From the NCBI RefSeq assembly GCF_025060375.1, contig NZ_JANXCG010000017.1, positions 1 to 43,549 on the forward strand: a stretch of DNA of 43,549 nt. Direction: 5' to 3'. Below are positions 1 to 7,387 of this stretch, one piece after another. Source of the stretch: Meiothermus sp. Lineage in GTDB: Bacteria > Deinococcota > Deinococci > Deinococcales > Thermaceae. Numbering within the stretch: the first letter of the stretch is position 1; every line of letters starts with the position of its first letter. The translations under genes were made by a program, and so were the position numbers. The notes beneath the pieces were generated by a model. The model did no database searches. It saw only the letters and a program-made list of their open reading frames with translations, and had not been told where the DNA came from.

Positions 1-2
1 CC

Positions 3-122
3 GCAGGTGCCCTCCGCTCGGTCGAAGAGCTGGGCCGCGAGGGGTTGCTGGGCATCTGGCCAGCCAGACGGGGGGTTGCTCAGTCAGCAGCTGCTTCCGG
101 CACCTTTGGGCCCACTAGATAG
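3..122 (+). CDS. Possible 3' end of an unidentified gene
   Basis: From base 3 the plus strand stays open to a TAG at 120-122. The first 20 codons have strongly GC-biased third positions and read as an ordinary protein tail (ALRSVEELGREGLLGIWPA). This would be a convergent gene overlapping the end of the VanW-like gene by about 43 bp. The last residues look less protein-like, so the reading could also be chance. I do not recognise the product. Confidence 0.3.
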   Translation, partial: AGALRSVEELGREGLLGIWPARRGVAQSAAASGTFGPTR

Positions 123-1789
123 ACTGCCCGCCAGGGGCGGAAGTTGGAGTGGAGCTCGTGAACCTCCACGCTGCCGTCGGGGCGCGTGATGGTGCGCGTA
201 ATGCGGGTGCGGAATCCGTCCACTGCCCAGTCTACCTGCTTCACCTCGCCGGGGCGCAGGCTGGGGTCCTCAATGTATTGAGGGGGCGGGTGAGGGGTGC
301 GGGAGAGGATGACCGGGGGAGAGACGGTAACCTTCCGCCCGTCGGGGATGCCGTACAACCGCACGGTCAGGCTCGAGCGGGTATAGGCTGTGCGCACCAC
401 CATTGGGCCTGGGGTGTCGTTCCGGGCCCGTAGATTCAGGTAGGGCTGGTAGACCGCCGCGTCGTAGCCCACGATGGGGTCGTACCAGCGCACCCGGTAG
501 GCGTGTGGGTTGCGCTCAATGATGGGCAGCCCGGCTTGATAGAGGGCCCGGAAGGCGGTGGTGGAGACCTGGCAGACCCCACCCCCAACCCCTTTTACGG
601 TCCGCCCACCGGAGATAACCAGCGCCTCTTTGAAGCCGTTTTCGGGGGTAATGGAGCCCACCGCCTGGTTGAAGTCAAAAATTCCCCCCGGCGGAACAAC
701 GTAGCCGTCCAGGTTGCGCGCGGCGGCGTGGACATTGGCAATGCGCTCAGGGCTCGAGCCCGCGTAGGTGGTGGTGGCCTCGGCTAGGAGCTGCAGTTCC
801 TCGGGACGGGGCAGGTCGGCGGCCCGCACCCGAGCCCGCTTGGGCACCGCCGGTAGGCGGAACTCGCTCAGGTCAGGTCGCAGGAGCTGGACCTCCAGAC
901 GCCTTAGGCTTTCGGCCTGGTTGAGCTTGAAGCCGTCCTTTTCCGGGCGCACCTCCAGCCGGCCCCCTGGCCCCACCACGTAGCGGGCGTCCTCGGGCAG
1001 GCGGTCGTGGCGGGCGGCAAACTGCGCCAGCAGGCGGCTCAGCCCCTTCCTGTTAACCCGGAGCTCTTCCCCTACCTGGAGCAGGGCTGCCACCTCATCG
1101 ACCCCTAGGGTATGGCGGTGGACCCTTCCGCCAGGCTCCTCGTAGACCAGGACAATCGGACGGAGGAGTTCGTTGGCTCGAGCAGCTACGCCCTCGAGCA
1201 TCCCCGCAGTGATGCGAGGGGCGACGGGGCGGGGAAAGAACTCTAGGGTCCTCAGCTCGGGGTGGCGCAGGTAGGTTTCCAGCGCCGCTTGGATGTCCAG
1301 CTGGAAGCCGCTTTCCTCGGGAAGCACCTGGTAGCGGCCCTTTCGGTAGACCACCCGGGCGTCCTTGGGGGGACGCTCTAGGCGCCTTGCGATGACCTTT
1401 AGGCGCTCCGCTACGGCCTTGGCGTCTAGGTGGGCCACCAGCGGAACCTCTACCTGCCCCCTGAGAGCGGCCACCCGCTCGGCTAGGCGACCGCGGCCCA
1501 CCGCGAAGGCCCGCTCCGCGGTGGCCCTGGGGTCGGGTTTCCAGCCCAGCTCCGTTGCGGACACCTCCTGGCTTTGATCCCCCGCCTTGAGGGTGAGCCG
1601 GGGTGGGGCCTGGTGCTCCCCGGCAGCAGCGATGCGGGCGGTGGCCTCTTCCACGGTCAGCCCTCCTACCCGCACCCCCGCGGCCACTACCCCTGGGTAT
1701 ATTCGCTGCTGGTAATGGTATTCGAGGAGGGCCCAACCCAGCACCAGCCCTGTGAATCCTGCGGTGCCCAGCAACCAAACCCGCCTCAT
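80..1789 (-). CDS. VanW family protein with N-terminal membrane anchor
   Basis: The 569-residue product starts with a short basic end and one hydrophobic segment (about residues 4-22), so it is probably anchored with the rest outside the membrane. The middle holds two similar segments (about 40-160 and 215-330) of the YoaR-like, putative peptidoglycan-binding kind. A VanW domain follows at about 350-460, with the typical GGGVCQVSTT and NPHAY stretches. The C-terminus resembles a G5-type beta region. VanW domains occur in envelope proteins of Gram-positive and Thermus-type bacteria; their biochemical job is not settled. A TATACT box lies 7 nt before the ATG, suggesting a leaderless message separate from the upstream rarA gene. 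Family assignment is secure; function is not. Confidence 0.85.
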   Translation of the reverse strand: MRRVWLLGTAGFTGLVLGWALLEYHYQQRIYPGVVAAGVRVGGLTVEEATARIAAAGEHQAPPRLTLKAGDQSQEVSATELGWKPDPRATAERAFAVGRGRLAERVAALRGQVEVPLVAHLDAKAVAERLKVIARRLERPPKDARVVYRKGRYQVLPEESGFQLDIQAALETYLRHPELRTLEFFPRPVAPRITAGMLEGVAARANELLRPIVLVYEEPGGRVHRHTLGVDEVAALLQVGEELRVNRKGLSRLLAQFAARHDRLPEDARYVVGPGGRLEVRPEKDGFKLNQAESLRRLEVQLLRPDLSEFRLPAVPKRARVRAADLPRPEELQLLAEATTTYAGSSPERIANVHAAARNLDGYVVPPGGIFDFNQAVGSITPENGFKEALVISGGRTVKGVGGGVCQVSTTAFRALYQAGLPIIERNPHAYRVRWYDPIVGYDAAVYQPYLNLRARNDTPGPMVVRTAYTRSSLTVRLYGIPDGRKVTVSPPVILSRTPHPPPQYIEDPSLRPGEVKQVDWAVDGFRTRITRTITRPDGSVEVHELHSNFRPWRAVYLVGPKVPEAAAD

Positions 1790-1796
1790 CAGGCTG

Positions 1797-1802
1797 AGTA
1801 TA
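1797..1802 (-). promoter_or_regulatory. -10 box (TATACT) for a leaderless VanW-like mRNA
   Basis: On the minus strand TATACT ends 7 nt before the ATG at 1789, the spacing expected when transcription begins at or next to the start codon. No Shine-Dalgarno sequence and no good -35 box are visible. Confidence 0.5.
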
Positions 1803-1804
1803 GC

Positions 1805-1835
1805 GGCTTGCTCCGTGGAGCATGTGAGGCAAGCC
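1805..1835. repeat. Inverted repeat GGCTTGC / GCAAGCC between rarA and the VanW-like gene
   Basis: Seven-base arms at 1805-1811 and 1829-1835 are perfectly complementary and lie just upstream of the -10 box. With no T-tract it is not a standard terminator; it could be an operator or a weak 3' hairpin of rarA. Confidence 0.35.
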
Positions 1836-1868
1836 TCCGGACCCCATTAAGCCTTGAGCTGGGCGGCG

Positions 1869-3128
1869 CTAGGACCTGGAGGAGGGGGCCTTGAAGCGCA
1901 TCCGCAGAGACCTAAGACGTTCCCGCACCCGCTCCTCCCAGCCCTCCCCACAGGCCTCGTAGAGGGTCAGGTCCTCTAGCCCTTGGGGTAGGTAGGGCTG
2001 GGCAAAGCTGCCCTCAGGGTCGTCGTGGTAGTAGGCGTAGCCGTGGCCGTGGCCCAAGGCCTTCATCAGGGCGGTAGGGGCGTTGCGCAGGTTGAGGGGG
2101 ACAGGTGAGTCCGGATAGCGCTCAGCGGCTTGCTGGGCTTTTTCCCAGGCCACGTAGACGCTGTTGGACTTAGGGGCCAGGGCTAGGTAGACCACCAGCT
2201 CAGCCAGGGCCAGCTCCCCTTCGGGGCTGCCCAGCAGTTCGTAGGCCTCTTTGGCCGCTACCGCCAGCCGCAGGGCCAGGGGGTCGGCCAGCCCAACGTC
2301 CTCCACCGCAATGCGCACCAGGCGGCGAACCAGGTAGAGCGGGTCGGCGCCTGCGGTGAGCATCCGGGCTAGGTAGTACAGCGCTGCGTCCACGTGGCTG
2401 CCCCGCACAGCCTTATGCAGGGCCGAGATGAGGTCGTAGAAGTTGTCCCCTCTCCTGTCGAAGGCCAAAGGTCCGCGCCCCAGGGCCTCCTTTGCGTGCT
2501 CCAGGGTGATTTTCCCGTTTCCTAGGCTGGCGGCTAGCTCGAGGGCCGAAAGAGCCCGTCGTGCGTCCCCCGAGGAGGCTTGCGCGATGAGTTGGAGGGC
2601 CTCGGGGCTGGCCTCTGCCCGGAGGCCCTTGGGGTGAGCCAAGGCCCGCTCCAGCAAGCGGTACAGCGTTGCCTCGCTCAGGGGGTTGAGCAGGTACACC
2701 CGAGCGCGCGATCGCAGGGCCGGGCTGAGCTCAAAGGAAGGGTTCTCGGTGGTGGCCCCAACCAGGGTCAGAAGCCCCGACTCCAGGTGGGGCAGGAGGG
2801 CGTCCTGCTGGGGCTTGTTTAGGCGGTGTATCTCGTCCAGAAAGAGGAGCAGACCCCCTTGACGCTGGGCCAAGGCCACGGCTTCACGGATTTCCCGGAC
2901 CCCAGCCTCCACCGCCGAGAGGGTCAGGGCAGTCCGTCCTACCCCCTGGGCCAGCAGCTGGGCCAGGGTGGTCTTGCCACTGCCGGGAGGGCCCCAGAGG
3001 ATGAGGGAGGAAGGGCGCTGGGTTTCCACCATCCTCCGCAGGGGCTTTCCCGGCCCGGTGAGGTGCTCCTGGCCCACCACCTCGTCCAGGCTGCGGGGTC
3101 GTAGGCGCTCGGCTAGAGGTACGCCCAC
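1869..3128 (-). CDS. rarA: Replication-associated AAA+ ATPase RarA/MgsA
   Basis: This 419-residue protein belongs to the RarA/MgsA/WRNIP1 clamp-loader-like AAA+ family, which acts at stalled replication forks and interacts with SSB. It opens with [16 protein letters not shown], the family start. Walker [10 protein letters not shown] is at about 46-54, Walker [10 protein letters not shown] at about 100, and the sensor region [18 protein letters not shown] follows. The C-terminal tetramerisation region ends with the typical YLPQGL stretch. I chose the GTG at 3128, not an upstream start, because the family motif begins right there and TACAAT lies 6 nt before it (leaderless). A gap of 79 nt separates it from the VanW-like gene. 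Identification is firm; the exact start is inferred. Confidence 0.93.
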   Translation of the reverse strand: MGVPLAERLRPRSLDEVVGQEHLTGPGKPLRRMVETQRPSSLILWGPPGSGKTTLAQLLAQGVGRTALTLSAVEAGVREIREAVALAQRQGGLLLFLDEIHRLNKPQQDALLPHLESGLLTLVGATTENPSFELSPALRSRARVYLLNPLSEATLYRLLERALAHPKGLRAEASPEALQLIAQASSGDARRALSALELAASLGNGKITLEHAKEALGRGPLAFDRRGDNFYDLISALHKAVRGSHVDAALYYLARMLTAGADPLYLVRRLVRIAVEDVGLADPLALRLAVAAKEAYELLGSPEGELALAELVVYLALAPKSNSVYVAWEKAQQAAERYPDSPVPLNLRNAPTALMKALGHGHGYAYYHDDPEGSFAQPYLPQGLEDLTLYEACGEGWEERVRERLRSLRMRFKAPSSRS

Positions 3129-3134
3129 GCCGAG

Positions 3135-3140
3135 ATTGTA
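3135..3140 (-). promoter_or_regulatory. -10 box (TACAAT) for leaderless rarA
   Basis: TACAAT on the minus strand is separated by 6 nt from the GTG start at 3128. There is no Shine-Dalgarno sequence, which fits a leaderless message. Confidence 0.5.
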
Positions 3141-3186
3141 CCAGGGTGCGGGCCCATCCCTGGCGGTACCCCGGGGGTTCAACCGT

Positions 3187-3909
3187 ATGCTGTTGGGTAT
3201 GGGGTTGTCGCTTTTTCCCTGGGCGCTTACGCTGCTGGGCCTGCTCCCCCTTTGGTTTTTCCCCCGACAGGAGAACCTCTACCCCGGCGTGCTGTTCCTC
3301 CTGGCGGCCCTTATACTGGCCGCTACGGCCAGCCTTTACGCGCGGGCTCCCCTAAGCTCCAGGGTGCGCTTTTTTTGGGTTCTGGGAATCTCCAGCGTAG
3401 CCGTTCAGGGGGCGCTTCTCGCCAGCGACGAGCTGGCCCAGCTGCCCGATGGCCTGGTGGTGACAGCTTCGGTGGCCGGCCTGGCTGCTCCCGCCCTTTT
3501 TCTCGCTGCCCTTTTCGTCCTTCTGAGGGGTGAGGGTTCTGGCTTGATGTCGGTGCAGGGCGAGGGGGTGTTGCCCCAGAGCGCTCTGCAGGCCTTGGCT
3601 CCGGGCCTCGAGGCCCTCTCGAGGGTACGGCCGGTGACGCTCCTCTTGCTCCACACGCATCCCGACCAGCCGGGGGCTGCCCTTTTGGGGTTTTTGCGCA
3701 AGCCGGACCTGGTCTTTGAACTAAAACCAGGGCACTTCCTGGTGGTCCTGCAGGGGAGCGGTCCGGAGGGGGCTCAGGTAGTCTTCCGCCGCATCCGGCA
3801 GAACCTGGCGATAAGGGCCTACGCCGTTTTGCCTCTCCAGGGCGCCCTTGGGCAAGCCTTGAGGCAGCTCGAGGGGGAGCTGGCCCACTACTACCTAACC
3901 CATCACTAA
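3187..3909 (+). CDS. Membrane protein with a degenerate GGDEF-like C-terminal domain
   Basis: The 240-residue product has about four to five hydrophobic segments in residues 1-120. The soluble C-terminal part follows GGDEF-domain layout: [20 protein letters not shown] matches the region where the family has its metal-binding Asp, and [16 protein letters not shown] sits where the GG(D/E)EF loop should be. That loop reads KPGHF, so diguanylate cyclase activity is not expected. The gene is divergent from rarA and its end overlaps the convergent aminotransferase gene by 15 bp. ATG 3199 is an alternative start; neither has a clear Shine-Dalgarno sequence. The domain match is by eye and moderate; a hypothetical membrane protein is the safe description. 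Confidence 0.55.
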   Translation: MLLGMGLSLFPWALTLLGLLPLWFFPRQENLYPGVLFLLAALILAATASLYARAPLSSRVRFFWVLGISSVAVQGALLASDELAQLPDGLVVTASVAGLAAPALFLAALFVLLRGEGSGLMSVQGEGVLPQSALQALAPGLEALSRVRPVTLLLLHTHPDQPGAALLGFLRKPDLVFELKPGHFLVVLQGSGPEGAQVVFRRIRQNLAIRAYAVLPLQGALGQALRQLEGELAHYYLTHH

Positions 3910-5010
3910 CCCCAGCCTCTCCTCGAAAGCCCTCTCCAAGCCGCTCAGCCCCAGCACCTCCCCCAGCGCACGGAAGAAAACCCGGTAGTGCTCGGGGCGG
4001 GCGCTTTCGCCCATCAAGCCCAGCCGCAGCACCTTGCCGGCAGTAGGGCCAATGCCGCCAGCTACGGAAACCCCCCTGGCGTAGAGCCCTTTGCGAATTT
4101 CGGCCTCGTTGAGCCCCTTGGGGGGGCGCACCACCAGTACGGTGGGTAAGCGGGCCTCGGGGGCTGCGTAGGCGCTGAAGCCCAGCTCCTCCAGGAGCGA
4201 GAGCACCGCAGTGTACATCTGCTGAGCCCGCTTTTGCCGGTTCCCCAAGCCCTCTTCCAGGGCTAGCCGCAGGGCTTCTTCCAGGGCGTAGTGCAGCAGC
4301 ACCGGAGAGGTGCAGAAGTACCCTTCCTGCTCCCAGTAGACCGCTACCCGGGAGAGGTCGGAGTACCACCCCCGCACCTGACCCAAGCATTCCCGTCCTC
4401 GCTCGGAGAGGGCGAAGGGGGCTAGGCCGGGTGGGGCCGAGAGGCACTTCTGGCTGCCGGTAAAGGCGTAGTCTACGCCTAGCTGTTGCATGGAGAGGGG
4501 CATCATTCCGGCGGTGGTCACCGCGTCCAGCATGAAGAGAGCTCCGTGTTCCTGCACCAGGGGTGCGATGGCCTCCACCGGGTTTAGCACGCCGGTGCTG
4601 GTCTCGCCGTGCACCAGGGCCACCAGTTTGTAGGGGCGGCGCTTGAGCTCCTGAGCGACCGCCTGAGGGTCAATGGGATGGCCTGGTTCGGAGCGCAGCA
4701 CCCGGTAGTCCAACCGGTAGGCGTGGGCGATCTCTACCATTCGCTCGCCAAAGGTGCCGCTTACCAGCAGGAGGACAGGGTCCCCTTCATCGGCCAGGTT
4801 GGTCAGACCAGCCTCCATGCCCAGACTTCCCGAACCGGGCAGCGCAGCCAGCAAAGCCCCCTCGCCCGGATCGAATAGATGATTCAGGTAGTTGCGGATG
4901 CGTCGGTTGATGGCGAGCACCTCGGGGTCGAGGTGGCCGCGCATCTCCTTGCCAAGTGCAGCTTGGACCCGGGGGTGGATGGGGGTGGGGCCAGGGGTTA
5001 GAAGCACCAT
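3895..5010 (-). CDS. Class V aminotransferase (alanine/serine-glyoxylate aminotransferase-like)
   Basis: This 371-residue PLP enzyme belongs to the alanine-glyoxylate / serine-glyoxylate / phosphoserine-type branch of class V aminotransferases. It starts [13 protein letters not shown], the usual family opening. Asp162 ([10 protein letters not shown]) should contact the pyridine nitrogen and Lys188 ([12 protein letters not shown]) should form the Schiff base. Substrate cannot be decided from sequence: amino transfer between glyoxylate and alanine or serine is most likely. ATG 5010 is chosen because GGAGG lies 8 nt upstream; an in-frame TTG five codons earlier lies inside that ribosome-binding site. 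It has its own strong promoter and an unusually long folded leader, so expression is probably controlled at RNA level. Confidence 0.85.
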   Translation of the reverse strand: MVLLTPGPTPIHPRVQAALGKEMRGHLDPEVLAINRRIRNYLNHLFDPGEGALLAALPGSGSLGMEAGLTNLADEGDPVLLLVSGTFGERMVEIAHAYRLDYRVLRSEPGHPIDPQAVAQELKRRPYKLVALVHGETSTGVLNPVEAIAPLVQEHGALFMLDAVTTAGMMPLSMQQLGVDYAFTGSQKCLSAPPGLAPFALSERGRECLGQVRGWYSDLSRVAVYWEQEGYFCTSPVLLHYALEEALRLALEEGLGNRQKRAQQMYTAVLSLLEELGFSAYAAPEARLPTVLVVRPPKGLNEAEIRKGLYARGVSVAGGIGPTAGKVLRLGLMGESARPEHYRVFFRALGEVLGLSGLERAFEERLGLVMG

Positions 5011-5168
5011 GCTCGTTTCCTCCAAAAAGAGGGTACCCCGCCGAGCAAACTCGCACGGCCTCTTCCCTGGGGGAAGAGCGCCGTCAGCGGGTAGCTCGAG
5101 CGGGGTGGCCGTTCATCGCTTTCCTTGTGTACCCCCTTCCAGCCTGGTTTGGATAGGGAGGCACCTCT
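5011..5168 (-). ncRNA. Folded 5' leader of the aminotransferase gene (candidate cis-regulatory RNA)
   Basis: The predicted transcript has about 158 nt before the start codon. On the minus strand an outer helix (5100-5106 with 5035-5041, seven pairs, ACCCCGC/GCGGGGT) closes a junction. Inside are a 13-bp hairpin with one bulged base (5055-5084), a small CGAG-TTTG-CTCG hairpin (5042-5053) and possibly a third weak one at 5086-5096. The Shine-Dalgarno GGAGG lies about 15 nt after the closing helix. I could not match it to T-box, TPP, glycine, SAM or cobalamin riboswitch consensus features. The helices are visible; regulatory function is inferred. Confidence 0.45.
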
Positions 5169-5174
5169 GCTCCG

Positions 5175-5203
5175 AATATACCTGGGGCTTTGGGGTTTGT
5201 CAA
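5175..5203 (-). promoter_or_regulatory. Strong sigma-70-type promoter of the aminotransferase gene
   Basis: On the minus strand the -35 box is TTGACA (5198-5203, perfect), the spacer is 17 bp and the -10 box is TATATT (5175-5180). Transcription should begin near 5168, leaving the long leader. Confidence 0.8.
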
Positions 5204-5249
5204 AAAGGGGCTAAGTGCCCAGTACCACATGAAAAATACCTAAGCCTGC

Positions 5250-5255
5250 TAGACT
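5250..5255 (+). promoter_or_regulatory. -10 box (TAGACT) upstream of dnaJ
   Basis: TAGACT ends 8 nt before the dnaJ ATG at 5264; no Shine-Dalgarno sequence is present, so a leaderless or nearly leaderless message is likely. No good -35 box is visible. Confidence 0.45.
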
Positions 5256-5263
5256 AAACTTCG

Positions 5264-6334
5264 ATGAACGATTACTACGCAATACTGGGGGTTTCAAGGG
5301 ATGCCAGCCCGGAGGAGATCAAGCGGGCCTACCGCAGGCTGGCCCTAAGGTACCACCCCGACAAAAACCCGGGCGACAAGGAGGCAGAGGAGAAGTTCAA
5401 GCAGATCAACGAGGCCTATGCGGTGCTGTCTGACCCGGGGAAGCGGGCCCAGTACGACCGCCACGGCACGGTCGCACCGGCTGGAGGAGGGATGGGAGGT
5501 GTGGGAGACCTCTTTGACCTCTTTGAGCAGGTGTTCGGCTTTCGTTCCCCCGGGGGGGGACGGGCCCCGCGGGGTGAGGACCTCGAGGTGCGCCTCGAGC
5601 TCGAGCTTTCCGACCTGCTCCGCGACGGCGAGAAGGAGCTGGAGTACGACCGGCTGGTGCCCTGTGAGGCCTGTGGGGGCCAGGGGGGTCGGCGTGAGGT
5701 CTGCCGGAGCTGCGGGGGACGGGGGACCTTAGAGCAGGTACAGCATACCTTCTTTGGGAGCATGGTAGCCCAAGTGCCCTGCGGGAGTTGCCGTGGGCGT
5801 GGATACATTCTGAGAGAAAGCTGTGCCGCGTGTCGGGGCCGGGGCCGGGTGAGCCGCAAGGAGCGCATACGGGTTACCATTCCAGCAGGCATAGAGGAGA
5901 ACCAGCTCCTCAGGGTTTCGGGTTACGGCAACATTGGTCCGGGGGGGCCGGGGGACCTCTTTGTGCGCCCGGAGATCCGCCCACACCCCCACCTGGTGCG
6001 CCAAGGGGCCAACCTGGTCTATGAGCTTAGGCTGGGTCTGGCCCAAGCAGCGCTGGGGGCTCGGGTGCAGGTACCTGGTCTAGAGGGGGAGGTGGCCTTT
6101 GAGGTGCCCCCAGGTACGGGGGATGGAGAGGTTTTTGAGCTGGAGGGCTACGGCCTGCCCCGCCCCGGAGGCCGTGGGCGGGGCAGACTGCAGGTGGTGA
6201 CCCGGATTGAGGTGCCCCGCAACCTGTCCAAAAGAGCCCGCGACCTCTTGCGCCAGTACGCCCAGGAGGTAGGAGAGGAGGTGGCCCCAGAGGGGTTTTG
6301 GGAGAAGGTAAAGCGGGTGTTCAAAGGCCCGTAG
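5264..6334 (+). CDS. dnaJ: Chaperone DnaJ with zinc-finger domain
   Basis: This 356-residue type I Hsp40 stimulates the DnaK ATPase and hands over unfolded proteins. The J domain covers residues 1-65 with HPD at 31-33. A short Gly-rich stretch with [13 protein letters not shown] follows. Four CxxCxGxG repeats at about residues 128-195 bind two zinc ions ([32 protein letters not shown]). Beta-sandwich substrate-binding domains fill the rest. The well-known Thermus DnaJ that works with DafA lacks the zinc finger, so this is the zinc-finger paralogue type. No dnaK or grpE is next to it; the neighbouring csaB gene converges, three bases away. Confidence 0.95.
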   Translation: MNDYYAILGVSRDASPEEIKRAYRRLALRYHPDKNPGDKEAEEKFKQINEAYAVLSDPGKRAQYDRHGTVAPAGGGMGGVGDLFDLFEQVFGFRSPGGGRAPRGEDLEVRLELELSDLLRDGEKELEYDRLVPCEACGGQGGRREVCRSCGGRGTLEQVQHTFFGSMVAQVPCGSCRGRGYILRESCAACRGRGRVSRKERIRVTIPAGIEENQLLRVSGYGNIGPGGPGDLFVRPEIRPHPHLVRQGANLVYELRLGLAQAALGARVQVPGLEGEVAFEVPPGTGDGEVFELEGYGLPRPGGRGRGRLQVVTRIEVPRNLSKRARDLLRQYAQEVGEEVAPEGFWEKVKRVFKGP

Positions 6335-6337
6335 ATC

Positions 6338-7330
6338 TCAGGGGCTCCTCACCCGCCCGCGGTGGCTCTTTAGTACCTGGTCAAAGCTGGACCGGGCGCG
6401 GACCTTCATCTCTTCTATGGCCTTCCAGTTTGGTTGCTGGCAGGTGAGCACTGCGTTGGCCAAGACCTCTGGGTTCCCCGGTGGCTCCACGAAGACCGCG
6501 CCCGCATCGCGGCAGAACCCGGCTACCTTGGGGTCGTATGCAATGGCCGCGAAGGGGGTGTGGGCAGCAGCGGCTAGGATAGCTCCGTGAAGCCGCACCG
6601 AGACAACGTACCCGGCCTGAGCCAGCAGGTAGCTCACCCGGCGGGGGTCCCAGGCCAGCTCCCGGGTAAAGCTTTTGAACCGTTCTAGCACCGGTTCATC
6701 AAAGCCTGGCTGCAGCGCCAGGATCACCACCTCGTAGCCCTCCCCCTGCAGCCGGTCGGCTAGTTTGTGCAGGCTGGCGTTGGCCGCCTCGGTGCCGTAT
6801 TTGGGGACCAGCACCACCATGTTGGGCTCGCGCTCCACGGGGGGTGGGGAAAGGAGCAAGGCTGGGTCGGCCCCCAGCTGAGCCTCCAGCCCTAACCGAC
6901 GGGCGTAAGCCAGGGAGTCCCCATCCCGGAAGAGGCAGGGTACACCCCTCAACGCCCGCCGCACCCGCCGCTCGCCCCAAGGGCTCAGCGGACCCAGGGA
7001 CTGATTAAAGACGAAAACGGGTTTGCCCCGCCGTTGGGCCAGCTGGATAACCGTGAGGTAGTACCAAAGGCTTGCGCGTGAGGTTTTGTCCTGCAAGAGC
7101 CCTCCTCCACCCGAGAGGAGCAGGTCTATGCGGCCAAAGGAGCGCCAGAGCTCGAGGGGATGGGCGCGCCTTACCGCTTCTACCCCATAGCGGGCCGCGG
7201 TCTCACGGGGGTTGCCGGAGAGCACCAACGGTTCATGCCCACGGGCCCTTACCTCCTGCACAATGGCCTCCAGAATGGCCTCGTCACCTGCGTTTCTAAA
7301 CCCGTAGTAGCCGCTCACCCCCACGCGCAT
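6338..7330 (-). CDS. csaB: Polysaccharide pyruvyl transferase CsaB
   Basis: The 330-residue protein matches CsaB, which adds pyruvate ketals to secondary cell-wall polysaccharide so that SLH domains of S-layer proteins can bind. It begins MRVGVSGYYGFRNAGDEAIL, the family start, has LLLSGGGGLLQD near residue 75, and the C-terminal half ends in a Rossmann-like region with VSVRLHGAILAAAAHTPF. The start ATG at 7330 has GGAGG at good spacing. It lies 57 nt after the DUF5693 gene on the same strand, a pairing also found in Firmicutes. CsaB-dependent pyruvylation is established in Thermus thermophilus, so a role in S-layer anchoring is a fair inference. Confidence 0.9.
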   Translation of the reverse strand: MRVGVSGYYGFRNAGDEAILEAIVQEVRARGHEPLVLSGNPRETAARYGVEAVRRAHPLELWRSFGRIDLLLSGGGGLLQDKTSRASLWYYLTVIQLAQRRGKPVFVFNQSLGPLSPWGERRVRRALRGVPCLFRDGDSLAYARRLGLEAQLGADPALLLSPPPVEREPNMVVLVPKYGTEAANASLHKLADRLQGEGYEVVILALQPGFDEPVLERFKSFTRELAWDPRRVSYLLAQAGYVVSVRLHGAILAAAAHTPFAAIAYDPKVAGFCRDAGAVFVEPPGNPEVLANAVLTCQQPNWKAIEEMKVRARSSFDQVLKSHRGRVRSP

Positions 7331-7387
7331 GGCAACCCTCCGGACAATGCAATGCTATATCTTGGCACGCCTGGCCGTGCTCTGCCC

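Noticed and set aside
3323-4447. Long minus-strand open frame over the GGDEF-like and aminotransferase genes
   Set aside because: Low-complexity Pro/Gly/Arg/Ala composition typical of the wrong frame of GC-rich genes; it overlaps two well-supported genes.
5011-5168. T-box or a known riboswitch class in the aminotransferase leader
   Set aside because: The AGGGTGG-ACCGCG T-box core is not present (only a partial GGGTACCC-like match), and TPP, glycine, SAM and cobalamin core motifs were not found. Kept as an unassigned folded leader.
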